A DNA stretch of 16,832 bases from RQOF01 sp964461135 (GTDB lineage: Bacteria; Calditrichota; Calditrichia; RBG-13-44-9), in NCBI GenBank assembly GCA_964461135.1, contig CAYWTB010000094.1, positions 1 to 16,832 of the forward strand, written 5' to 3'. The notes beneath the pieces are model-generated. The model was not told the DNA's origin. It saw only the letters and a program-made list of their open reading frames with translations, and did not search any database. Positions 1-6,491 of the stretch are shown here, one piece after another. The position numbers and the translations under genes were made by a program. The first letter of the stretch is position 1; each line of letters opens with the position of its first letter.

Positions 1-20
1 ATGATGAAACTTTTTATAAA

Positions 21-153
21 TGCTTAATTCACAAAACAGAATATAATGTATCAAAATTGTTATATTCAAAGAAATTAAATGGCCCCGGTCTTTAGACCGA
101 GGATTAAAGAATCCAATATATTTGAGCTTTAGCCCCCATTTGTGAATTAAGCA
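21..153. repeat. Nested inverted-repeat (REP/MITE-like) element
   Basis: TGCTTAATTCACAAA at 21-35 is matched exactly in reverse complement by TTTGTGAATTAAGCA at 139-153, a perfect 15-bp inverted repeat enclosing 103 bp. Inside is a stronger GC-rich hairpin, GGTC-TTTA-GACC (87-98), whose stem extends with one mismatch to 83-102. A second, degenerate pairing links GGATTAAAG (101-109) with CTTTAGCCC (127-135). There is no ORF inside. The CCGGTCTTTAGACCG core resembles the subterminal hairpins of IS200/IS605-like and REP elements from memory, but no transposase is present, so a non-autonomous or relic element is an inference. Confidence 0.55.
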
Positions 154-280
154 GAATTAAATAATCAAAGCATTATATTTAACGACCATCCGGTGATGTT
201 TAACAATGGAACAAATTGAGACTGTTTAACTTTTTTATTTTATATGATTATTGCCTTAAATAAGAAAAAAAAAATTTAAA

Positions 281-409
281 AGTCATTCCGACCGAAGCGA
301 ATGAAATGAGCGAAGTGCCTGTCCGGCGACCAGACGGGGAGGAATCTATTGAACTTATGAAGATTTCTCGGCTGCGTCCCAGTAAACCGGGACTTCGCTC
401 GAAATGACT
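281..409. repeat. Dispersed palindromic repeat of GTCATTCCGA type
   Basis: The left end AGTCATTCCGACCGAAG (281-297) pairs with the right end CTTCGCTCGAAATGACT (393-409) at 15 of 17 positions. A second pair sits inside: GAGGAATCT (339-347) against AGATTTCTC (361-369), one mismatch. A short TCCC...GGGA stem (377-392) lies in the right arm. The wording (GTCATTCCGA, GCGAAG, GAGGAATCT, then AGATTTCTCGGC and TCGAAATGAC) is that of a repeat I recall as common between genes in many environmental bacterial genomes. No coding potential is seen. The element is GC-richer than the AT-rich DNA around it. Confidence 0.6.
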
Positions 410-700
410 GGCTCACTAAGTATAAAAATAACAATACATTACCATAGCATTTTCGGAGCTAAAGCAATAATCATATTATTTTATTCAGATGAGGGAAGGG
501 CAATCATAAATAATTAATCAGAGAACATAATGATAAAAATCGCGTATTCCTGAATTGTTTCTGTTTTAAATTAGTCCCGGATGGGCCGGTTATTTTAGCA
601 TAGAGAATCTGTAAATCCTTTAAGTATAGAAATAGCGCTTGGATCATGTTTTAAGAATTCATAAATTATTTTGTGCTGTTATTAATTAGGAGTCCGGAAT
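410..700. other. Gene-free AT-rich spacer upstream of the first gene
   Basis: No ORF with a credible ribosome binding site or codon pattern is seen on either strand. The stretch probably contains the promoter for the 701-2674 gene group, but I cannot place a -10/-35 or FCB-type -7/-33 element with confidence. An AGGAG ribosome binding site at 688-692 belongs to the gene starting at 701. Confidence 0.5.
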
Positions 701-1147
701 TTGGATAAATTTGTTTTTACCGCAGAAAACATAAATGCCATCAGCAAGGTCCTGGGTGTAAAACCCATTAAACGTGTTGATCATTACCGGTTTGTTCTGG
801 AAAATAAAAAAGACCAGCGTCGGCTTTCACTGGAAATCTATCCGAACATTTCCATAGGAGAAGCCGAGGGCAGTCTGATTTCGATTTATACTCATAATAC
901 ACATATACAATTGCATTTTTGTTCAGGATACGTATCCAGCGAATCGCTGGGAGAAGTGATTTTTTTCGCGGAAAACAGCGGACGAGTATCTGGTATAATT
1001 GTTGAAAAGGAAGCCGGATGTTCCGTATACAGTAATGTAGATGCTTCCATATTATCCGGTGATTTCACCCAGCTGGCTCCCGAAGTGATGTTGTCCGGAA
1101 TTGCCCTTTCCGTTGCCGAACATCTTCTGCCCTCGCGGGAAGACTGA
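701..1147 (+). CDS. Hypothetical protein, 148 aa, unrecognised
   Basis: I do not recognise this protein. It starts at TTG 701, preceded by AGGAG at 688-692 with an 8-nt spacer, which favours this rare start. The product looks soluble, with no signal peptide or membrane segment. It is of mixed strand/helix character, with a middle stretch rich in beta-branched residues (about 40-105) and a helical C-terminus. Two cysteines (C74 and C106) do not form an obvious metal motif. The stop lies 5 nt before the ATG of the metallo-beta-lactamase hydrolase, so the two are almost certainly co-transcribed and translationally linked. That suggests a shared pathway but gives no specific function. Confidence 0.75.
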   Translation: MDKFVFTAENINAISKVLGVKPIKRVDHYRFVLENKKDQRRLSLEIYPNISIGEAEGSLISIYTHNTHIQLHFCSGYVSSESLGEVIFFAENSGRVSGIIVEKEAGCSVYSNVDASILSGDFTQLAPEVMLSGIALSVAEHLLPSRED

Positions 1148-1152
1148 ATTTC

Positions 1153-1776
1153 ATGAAAATCCATCCTTTTACCATTGGTGATTTTGCAGTAAATAATTAC
1201 CTGGTTCATGCAGAAGATTCTCAGCAGGCGGTCCTCATCGATGCGGGATATGATCCGGAGCCCATCCTGCGGAAAATTGAGGATTTGCAGGTGGAACTTC
1301 GATATCTGATAAATACCCATGGCCATGGTGATCATATTGCCGGTAATAGAAAAATTATCGAGAATACCGGCGCTCAGCTGCTTATTCATGAAAAAGATGT
1401 TCCCTACCTGACGGATTCCCATTTGAATCTTTCTGCTTATGTGGGTATTCAGCTGAATTCTCCTCCGGCGGACCGGCTGTTGCGGGAGGGGGATATTATA
1501 GAGCTGGGGAGTCTGGAACTGAAAGTCCTTCACACCCCGGGTCATACACCCGGGCATATAAGCCTGGTGAGTGATTCCTGTGCTTTTGTCGGTGATGTGA
1601 TATTTCAGGGGTCCATCGGCCGAACCGATTTCCCGGGCTCCTCCAGCCGTGATCTGATCAATTCCATCCGTACAAAAATTTATAAATTGCCGGATAACAC
1701 CCTTCTTTATCCCGGCCATGGTCCGCAGACCCGTGTAGCTGATGAAAAGGCGTCAAATCCATTTGTGAGTGGGTGA
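1153..1776 (+). CDS. MBL-fold hydrolase, glyoxalase II-like (YcbL type)
   Basis: A 207-aa cytoplasmic metallo-beta-lactamase-fold hydrolase. The metal-binding THGHGDH motif is at residues 55-61 (H56, H58, D60, H61). Further ligands are H131 in HTPGHT, D148 in FVGDVIF and H189 in YPGHGP. GRTDFPG (156-162) and the C-terminal ExxxNPF match the short glyoxalase II-like subgroup that lacks the long C-terminal substrate domain of classical GloB. By family the likely activity is thioester hydrolysis, such as S-lactoylglutathione or a related thiol adduct, but the substrate cannot be read from the sequence. All ligands are present, so the enzyme should be active. Its 3' end overlaps the xerD start by 8 nt. 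Confidence 0.9.
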   Translation: MKIHPFTIGDFAVNNYLVHAEDSQQAVLIDAGYDPEPILRKIEDLQVELRYLINTHGHGDHIAGNRKIIENTGAQLLIHEKDVPYLTDSHLNLSAYVGIQLNSPPADRLLREGDIIELGSLELKVLHTPGHTPGHISLVSDSCAFVGDVIFQGSIGRTDFPGSSSRDLINSIRTKIYKLPDNTLLYPGHGPQTRVADEKASNPFVSG

Positions 1777-2674
1777 AATGGATTGGGAAAAAATTCTGTT
1801 CCGTTACCTGCGTCAACTGGCTCTGCAAAAAGGCCTGGCGGATAATACCGTTTCTGCTTATGAAAATGATCTCCGCAGATATATCCGTTATTTACAGGAC
1901 CAAAAGATTGAACGTGTGGAACAGATTACCCCGGTAATCCTGCAGGATTATATAGCACAGCTTTTTGAGCTTGGCCTGGCCGGCAGCAGTATGGCCCGGA
2001 ATTTTTCCGCCATTCGGGGATTTCATCAATACATGGTTGCTGACAATCTGGCGGCGGAGGATCCTTCCGAACTCCTGGAAACCCCCAGGAAGAAACGTAA
2101 AATTCCTGAAGTCCTTTCGGTGGAAGAGGTTATCAGCATCATTGAAAAACCCGACACCGAGAATATATTAGGTATCCGGGACCGTGCCATGCTGGAGGTT
2201 CTATACGGCTGCGGTCTGCGCATATCCGAGCTGCTTACCTTGCGGGTTAATAATCTTTACCTGAATGACGGGCTGTTGCGCATTGTGGGGAAAGGTTCAA
2301 AGGAACGATTTACCCCGATCGGAGAGGAGGCCGTTTTCCGGTTGAAGAATTATCTGGCCCGTTCGCGTCCTGCTTTGTCCCGGGGAATCACCTCCCGGAA
2401 TGTTGTTTTTTTAAATCGTAACGGACGGCCCATGACCCGCATGGGATTCTGGAAAATTCTCAGAAATTATGTTCTGCAGACGCATGTGACCCGGGATGTT
2501 CATCCCCACACGTTCCGGCACTGTTTTGCCACCCATCTGCTGGATAACGGGGCAGATCTTCGCTCTGTGCAGGAACTGCTGGGCCATGCGGATATTTCCA
2601 CCACCCAGATTTATACCCATGTTTCAGGCAGACAACTGGCGAAAATTTATAAAAAATATCATCCGCGCAGTTAA
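1769..2674 (+). CDS. xerD: Tyrosine site-specific recombinase XerD
   Basis: A 301-aa tyrosine recombinase. An N-terminal SAM-like core-binding domain (about 5-90) precedes the catalytic domain (about 110-295). The full catalytic set is visible: R151 (GLRISELL), K175 (GKGSKER), H247 and R250 (HPHTFRH), H273 (LGHADIST) and Y282 (IYTHV). These sit exactly three residues after the E. coli XerD positions I recall, and the length fits XerD. By family it works with XerC at dif to resolve chromosome dimers under FtsK control; no partner or dif site is visible here. Single-recombinase use is possible but untested. The GTG start at 1769 overlaps the upstream stop; ATG 1778 is an alternative that removes three residues. 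Confidence 0.92.
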   Translation: MGEMDWEKILFRYLRQLALQKGLADNTVSAYENDLRRYIRYLQDQKIERVEQITPVILQDYIAQLFELGLAGSSMARNFSAIRGFHQYMVADNLAAEDPSELLETPRKKRKIPEVLSVEEVISIIEKPDTENILGIRDRAMLEVLYGCGLRISELLTLRVNNLYLNDGLLRIVGKGSKERFTPIGEEAVFRLKNYLARSRPALSRGITSRNVVFLNRNGRPMTRMGFWKILRNYVLQTHVTRDVHPHTFRHCFATHLLDNGADLRSVQELLGHADISTTQIYTHVSGRQLAKIYKKYHPRS

Positions 2675-2724
2675 AATGCCGATATAATGATTTAATGTAA
2701 GGATCTTACAGAGGTTACTGATGG

Positions 2725-2762
2725 TAAAAAACTCTTTTATATCTAAAAAACTGTTTCTATAT
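2725..2762. repeat. Imperfect 19-bp tandem duplication in a leader region
   Basis: TAAAAAACTCTTTTATATC (2725-2743) is followed at once by TAAAAAACTGTTTCTATAT (2744-2762). They share the first nine bases and then the TTT and TATAT parts, with small shifts. The pair lies in the 136-bp spacer between xerD and the small membrane protein gene. It may be a slipped duplication of low-complexity AT DNA or part of a promoter; the sequence does not decide. Confidence 0.35.
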
Positions 2763-2810
2763 TTTTTCATGAAAACCTGAAATTAATAAGTTGATTTATA
2801 CAGGAGAGTT

Positions 2811-3020
2811 ATGTTTTTTAAACTCACCAAACATCGGAAATTTGATTATACACCCAGAATTTATAGTTCACAAAAAAAAGACGGGGATAAACCCAGCATC
2901 GATTTCCGTTCCCTGCATCACCGGCATAAGAAATCCCGCTCTTTTATCTGGCTGCTTTTCCTGCTCTTTTTCGTGGTCTATATGATAATTCTGCTCTCGA
3001 AGATCGCACATAATTTTTAG
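2811..3020 (+). CDS. Small single-pass membrane protein, 69 aa
   Basis: A short protein with a basic, polar N-terminal half and one hydrophobic segment (about residues 45-63, FIWLLFLLFFVVYMIILL). The segment is followed by the short tail SKIAHNF. The N-terminus MFFKLTKHRKFDYTPRIY resembles small uncharacterised proteins I recall from Bacteroidota-like and related genomes, which typically have an FxYxPR motif and a C-terminal membrane helix. The RBS AGGAG (2802-2806) is well placed before ATG 2811. The TAG stop is built into the AGGAGA ribosome binding site of the next gene, so translation is probably coupled. The positive stretch RHKKSRS (38-44) before the helix predicts a cytoplasmic N-terminus. 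Function is unknown. The frame starting at 2791 over the same DNA lacks these signs. Confidence 0.8.
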   Translation: MFFKLTKHRKFDYTPRIYSSQKKDGDKPSIDFRSLHHRHKKSRSFIWLLFLLFFVVYMIILLSKIAHNF

Positions 3021-3029
3021 GAGAAATCT

Positions 3030-4118
3030 ATGTTTCAAATCAGTGAGGTTTTGAAAAAAGTTCCTTTTTTTCGTTCTCTGGGCAAGGATGGAATCAGTTT
3101 CGTGGTAGAACGTCTGAAATTCAAACCTTTTGATAGTGATGAAATCATATGCAAGATCGGTGATCCCGGGGATAAAATGTGGATCATCATCAGCGGTAAA
3201 GTAAGGGTGGTCGTTCAGCCGGAAGGATCGGATGAAAGAACAATTATTGCAGAACTCACTGGTGGTGATTATTTCGGTGAAATGGCACTGCTCACCGGTT
3301 CACCACGTTCAGCCACAGTGGAAACCACCGAACCCACAGAAACATTTATTCTCAACAAAGAGGATTTTGACATTATTGTAGAGCGATTCCCGTCCATCAC
3401 CCTGAGTATGGGCAAGATCATGAGCCAGCGTTTGAGAGAAACTTTGCAGAAGGCAGCCAAAAGAGGATCGGATAGCGTAGCCCCAACGGTACACGGGACG
3501 CTGGCGGAAAGAAATCTGGTTGATATCCTGAAATTCTGTGAGTCCAATTCCCTGAACGGAAAGGTAATTGTTAAAAAACAGGATCAGAAGGGGATTGTGT
3601 ATTATAAAAAGGGAATCCTGCAGAAAGTGCAGCTGGGAGATCTGCAGGATGACCAGGCGTTGGATATTCTCATCAGCTGGAAAGAAGGGGAATTCAGAGT
3701 GGAACCCGAACCCCTGCATCTGGAACCGGATGAACAGGCCCCACAGGCACCCCCGGCGGAACCCATTCAATTGGTCATCATCAATGCCAGTATGGTGGTC
3801 CAGAAAATGCTCCAGCAGACCTTTGAAAAAATCGGTTATTCGGTTTATGCGGTGGAGAATAAACAGAAAGGAATCAATCTTATTAAAAAACTGGAACCGG
3901 ATGTGGTAGTGGCTGATGTGAAACTTCCCGATAGTAATGGGGTGGATTTTGTAAAAGCCGTGCGTGAAATTAGTTCCATTCCGGTGGTACTTCTCACCGA
4001 AGAGCGAAACAGGGGGGATTATCAAAGTAAATTGTCTGTTTATGATGATATTGGGTATACCCGATCGCAGGAAATCAGTGAAATAATGTTAACAGTTCAA
4101 CAGATGAGCCGGGGTTAA
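3030..4118 (+). CDS. Cyclic nucleotide-binding / PATAN (DUF4388) / receiver-like protein
   Basis: A 362-aa soluble signalling protein with three domains. Residues about 8-130 form a CRP/PKA-type cyclic nucleotide-binding domain. Its phosphate-binding cassette FGEMALLTGSPRSATV (82-97) keeps the glutamate (E84) and arginine (R93) used for cyclic nucleotide contact. Residues about 155-226 match the PATAN/DUF4388 domain (GTLAERNLVDILKFCE onward, ending in WKEGEFRV). A Pro/Glu-rich linker (227-245) leads to a CheY-like receiver fold (246-358). There the phosphoacceptor Asp (D296) and T323 are kept, but the acidic pair after strand 1 is replaced (IINAS, N252-A253), and the usual KPF lysine region reads GYTRSQEIS. 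There is no DNA-binding domain, so it probably acts through protein contacts. It lies 9 nt after the small membrane protein gene and 3 nt before the next one. Confidence 0.88.
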   Translation: MFQISEVLKKVPFFRSLGKDGISFVVERLKFKPFDSDEIICKIGDPGDKMWIIISGKVRVVVQPEGSDERTIIAELTGGDYFGEMALLTGSPRSATVETTEPTETFILNKEDFDIIVERFPSITLSMGKIMSQRLRETLQKAAKRGSDSVAPTVHGTLAERNLVDILKFCESNSLNGKVIVKKQDQKGIVYYKKGILQKVQLGDLQDDQALDILISWKEGEFRVEPEPLHLEPDEQAPQAPPAEPIQLVIINASMVVQKMLQQTFEKIGYSVYAVENKQKGINLIKKLEPDVVVADVKLPDSNGVDFVKAVREISSIPVVLLTEERNRGDYQSKLSVYDDIGYTRSQEISEIMLTVQQMSRG

Positions 4119-4121
4119 ACT

Positions 4122-4520
4122 GTGTCTGCAGAAATTGATGGTCCGGGACAGGTGCCGCTTTCTCAGGTCTTGCAGGATGCTTTTGATGTTTTCTTCTCAT
4201 TTGCGGAAGGAATACTGGGGGAGTCAAAAGCTCAGGAATTTGTCGCAGAAAGTTATCAATTGACTGAAAAATATTATGGTCATATTTCCCGGATCCATAT
4301 TGACCTTAACCGGAAGCTGAGTTATAAGAGCCGGGAAATTGGCGATAAAGAAATTTTGGGATTCAGTCTGTGGATGCACAAATTTATGACTAAATTATCC
4401 GATTTTATGATTGGAATTGGTCAGATTGAGCCGGAAAAGATGTTGGGAGACCTCTCGAATACCCTTAAGCCATATGGATTTTTTGAGTACTATGAGCATG
4501 CCAGGGAACTCAGGTATTGA
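4122..4520 (+). CDS. Hypothetical helical protein, 132 aa, partner of the CNB/PATAN gene
   Basis: I do not recognise this protein. It starts at GTG 4122, only 3 nt after the preceding stop, so it is almost certainly co-translated with the cyclic nucleotide/PATAN/receiver protein. It looks mostly alpha-helical and soluble, with many aromatic residues (FDVFFSF near 21-27, WMHKFM near 84-89, YGFFEYYEHARELRY at the end). There is no signal peptide, and the short hydrophobic stretches look amphipathic rather than transmembrane. I see no catalytic or metal-binding motif. A role as binding partner or output of the upstream sensor is inferred from position alone. Two small hairpins follow the stop. 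Confidence 0.75.
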   Translation: MSAEIDGPGQVPLSQVLQDAFDVFFSFAEGILGESKAQEFVAESYQLTEKYYGHISRIHIDLNRKLSYKSREIGDKEILGFSLWMHKFMTKLSDFMIGIGQIEPEKMLGDLSNTLKPYGFFEYYEHARELRY

Positions 4521-4522
4521 AT

Positions 4523-4557
4523 CAACTCGCCAGTTGTTTAAGCATTTGAAAAAATGC
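4523..4557 (+). other. Two tandem hairpins after the 132-aa gene
   Basis: CAACT-CGCC-AGTTG (4523-4536) is a perfect 5-bp stem, and GCATTT-GAAA-AAATGC (4542-4557) is a perfect 6-bp stem with a GNRA-type GAAA tetraloop. Both begin within 40 nt of the stop codon. No U-run follows, so they do not make a classical intrinsic terminator. They may stabilise the 3' end of the messenger or mark the end of the signalling operon. Confidence 0.35.
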
Positions 4558-4630
4558 ACCGCTCTCCTTATATTTACATGCTGAAATAACTGAAAGATAC
4601 TTTAACATAGCCTGATGGAAACAGCAAAAC

Positions 4631-4653
4631 TTATCCGGTTTTTTTCCGGATAA
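4631..4653 (+). promoter_or_regulatory. Perfect hairpin in the mutL leader
   Basis: TTATCCGG (4631-4638), a T7 loop, then CCGGATAA (4646-4653): an exact 8-bp stem, 49 nt before the mutL ATG. A smaller GCCT-GAA-AGGC stem follows at 4665-4675. If transcribed, these would structure the mutL 5' leader. The uridine run is in the loop and not after the stem, which argues against a terminator. A role is not established. Confidence 0.35.
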
Positions 4654-4701
4654 TCCGGAACTGTGCCTGAAAGGCGGTGTATCTGTTTCGGGATTAACTA
4701 T

Positions 4702-6489
4702 ATGGCTAAAATAAAGATACTTCCTCCCCAGATTGCCAATAAAATTGCCGCCGGAGAAGTAGTGGATCGTCCGGCTGCGGTTGTAAAGGAGCTGGTTGAG
4801 AACGCCATTGATGCCGAATCCACTTCTATAACCGTAGTTCTTGAGCAATCCGGAAAAAAATTAATACAGGTGATTGATGATGGGGCTGGTATTACGGAAG
4901 AAGATGTTCCGCTGGCTTTTCAAAGGCATGCCACCAGTAAAATAGGAACCGTGAGCGATCTGGATAATATAATTACCCTGGGCTTTCGGGGAGAAGCACT
5001 TCCCAGTATTGCATCCGTTTCACAGATGGAAATGAAAACCTGTCCGAAAGGAAATTCAATAGGCGTTTACGTCCATCTGGAAGGGGGTTCGGTGACGCGG
5101 CAGGAGCAGACCGCCATGAATCACGGGACTGTATTTACTGTCAGGAATCTATTCTATAATACACCAGCCCGCCGTAATTTTTTACGGGCAGATGTAACCG
5201 AGCTGAATCATATTAATAAAGTCCTGAAACGATTCTTTCTGGGATATCCCGGGATCGCATTTACCGTTATTCATAATGAGAAAAAGATTTATGATCTCCC
5301 CGCTGCCGATATTGAAAATCGCCTGACTCAGTTATTCGGAAACGAATTATACGAAGGGATGGTTTTTGTTCGGGAGGAAATCAGTGAAATTGAGCTGGAA
5401 GGATATATTTGCCGGCCGGATATGGCCCGGGGAACCTCGGATAACCAGTTCATATTTCTGAACAGGCGTGCCATACAGAACCGCAGTCTGAGCCACGCCG
5501 TTTTACAGGGATATGGTAATCTTATTGACCGCTCGCAGTATCCCCAATTTGTACTTTTTCTGGATATTCCGCCCCAACTGGTTGACATTAATGTGCATCC
5601 GACAAAGATGGAAGTCCGTTTTTCCAATGAACGGGCCATTTATCATCTCTTTTTATCGGCTGTTCGTAAAGCCGTTCAATCAGACAAAATCGTTCCTCAT
5701 TTTTCCATGGATACCACCGATGAAAATCGCAGGGAAATTGAGCGGCATTTTAAACTTTACCGTCCGCCCCAGTTATCACGGCCGCCGGGCGGTTCAGCGG
5801 CAGTTTCTCCCGAGGAAAAGGAAAACCAGCTGACCTTCGGTTATACCGTCCCCCCGGATAGAGCTTTTCAGGAAGAAGAATATGAGAACGGCCGGATCCC
5901 CTCTCCGCAGGAATCTCCGGAACAGCCCCGTCTGTGGCAGGTTCACCGCAGATATATCTGTTCCCAGATTAAAAGCGGACTGGTAATTATCGACCAGCAT
6001 GTTGCACATGAACGAGTGTTATATGAGAAATTTCTGGATTATTTAACCCAGCAGAAAAAAGTACCGTCACAAAAATTACTTTTCCCCCAGACCCTGGAAC
6101 TGGCGCTGGAAGACTATCTGATCTTCGGTGAAATTAATGAGTGGCTTGAGAAAATAGGCTTTACCATCAGCGAGCTAAGTAACCGGACTATTCTGATTGA
6201 AGCCATTCCGGCGGATGTCCGGATCGGTTATGAGGGGAAAGTGCTCCTGGAGATTATTGATTATTACCGGGAAAACCAGGCGAGTGAGTATAAACCGTAT
6301 GAAAAGATTGCTGCCGCTTTTTCCTGCAAAAATGCCATTAAATCGGGAGAAAAACTAACACAACTGGAAATGGCATCATTAGTGGACCAGCTATTTGCCA
6401 CCAGAGAACCCTATTTCTGTCCGCACGGACGTCCCGTTATCGTTACCCTGAACCTGGAGGAAATTGATAAAAAGTTCAAAAGGATTTAA
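4702..6489 (+). CDS. mutL: DNA mismatch repair protein MutL (nicking type)
   Basis: A 595-aa MutL. The N-terminal GHKL ATPase shows the conserved start LPPQIANKIAAGEV, the ELVENAIDA helix with base E30, the DDGAGI ATP loop (59-64) and GFRGEAL (94-100). These are followed by the LFYNTPAR region of the transducer domain. After a variable linker (about 345-410) comes the dimerisation/endonuclease domain. Its metal motif reads DQHV..E....E from D431, then SCKNAIKSGE (541-550) and CPHGRP (573-578). This set marks the latent endonuclease MutL of bacteria without MutH, so strand nicking by MutL itself is expected. The motif has V where A is usual. ATG 4702 is chosen because the family N-terminus begins there; an in-frame GTG at 4663 would add 13 unconserved residues. 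miaA follows 2 nt later. Confidence 0.95.
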   Translation: MAKIKILPPQIANKIAAGEVVDRPAAVVKELVENAIDAESTSITVVLEQSGKKLIQVIDDGAGITEEDVPLAFQRHATSKIGTVSDLDNIITLGFRGEALPSIASVSQMEMKTCPKGNSIGVYVHLEGGSVTRQEQTAMNHGTVFTVRNLFYNTPARRNFLRADVTELNHINKVLKRFFLGYPGIAFTVIHNEKKIYDLPAADIENRLTQLFGNELYEGMVFVREEISEIELEGYICRPDMARGTSDNQFIFLNRRAIQNRSLSHAVLQGYGNLIDRSQYPQFVLFLDIPPQLVDINVHPTKMEVRFSNERAIYHLFLSAVRKAVQSDKIVPHFSMDTTDENRREIERHFKLYRPPQLSRPPGGSAAVSPEEKENQLTFGYTVPPDRAFQEEEYENGRIPSPQESPEQPRLWQVHRRYICSQIKSGLVIIDQHVAHERVLYEKFLDYLTQQKKVPSQKLLFPQTLELALEDYLIFGEINEWLEKIGFTISELSNRTILIEAIPADVRIGYEGKVLLEIIDYYRENQASEYKPYEKIAAAFSCKNAIKSGEKLTQLEMASLVDQLFATREPYFCPHGRPVIVTLNLEEIDKKFKRI

Positions 6490-6491
6490 CA

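Noticed and set aside
1..700. CRISPR array, tRNA or transposase gene in the left gene-free stretch
   Set aside because: No regularly spaced repeats, no cloverleaf and no ORF; only two single palindromic repeats are present.
892..1719. Long open frame on the - strand (275 codons) across the first two genes
   Set aside because: It is antisense to the metallo-hydrolase, whose metal-binding motifs are intact; its own translation shows no recognisable domain and has no RBS.
2791..2985. Overlapping + strand frame before the 69-aa gene
   Set aside because: The 2811 frame has a better RBS, a basic arm, a clean membrane helix and coupling to the next gene; this one has none of these.
3309..4025. Long open frame on the - strand (238 codons)
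   Set aside because: It lies opposite the CNB/PATAN/receiver gene and its translation is low in credible composition, with many His/Phe/Ile runs typical of antisense frames.
4663..4701. Upstream GTG start for mutL
   Set aside because: The 13 extra residues are not part of the MutL family, which starts just before LPPQIA, and they fall in a hairpin-rich leader.
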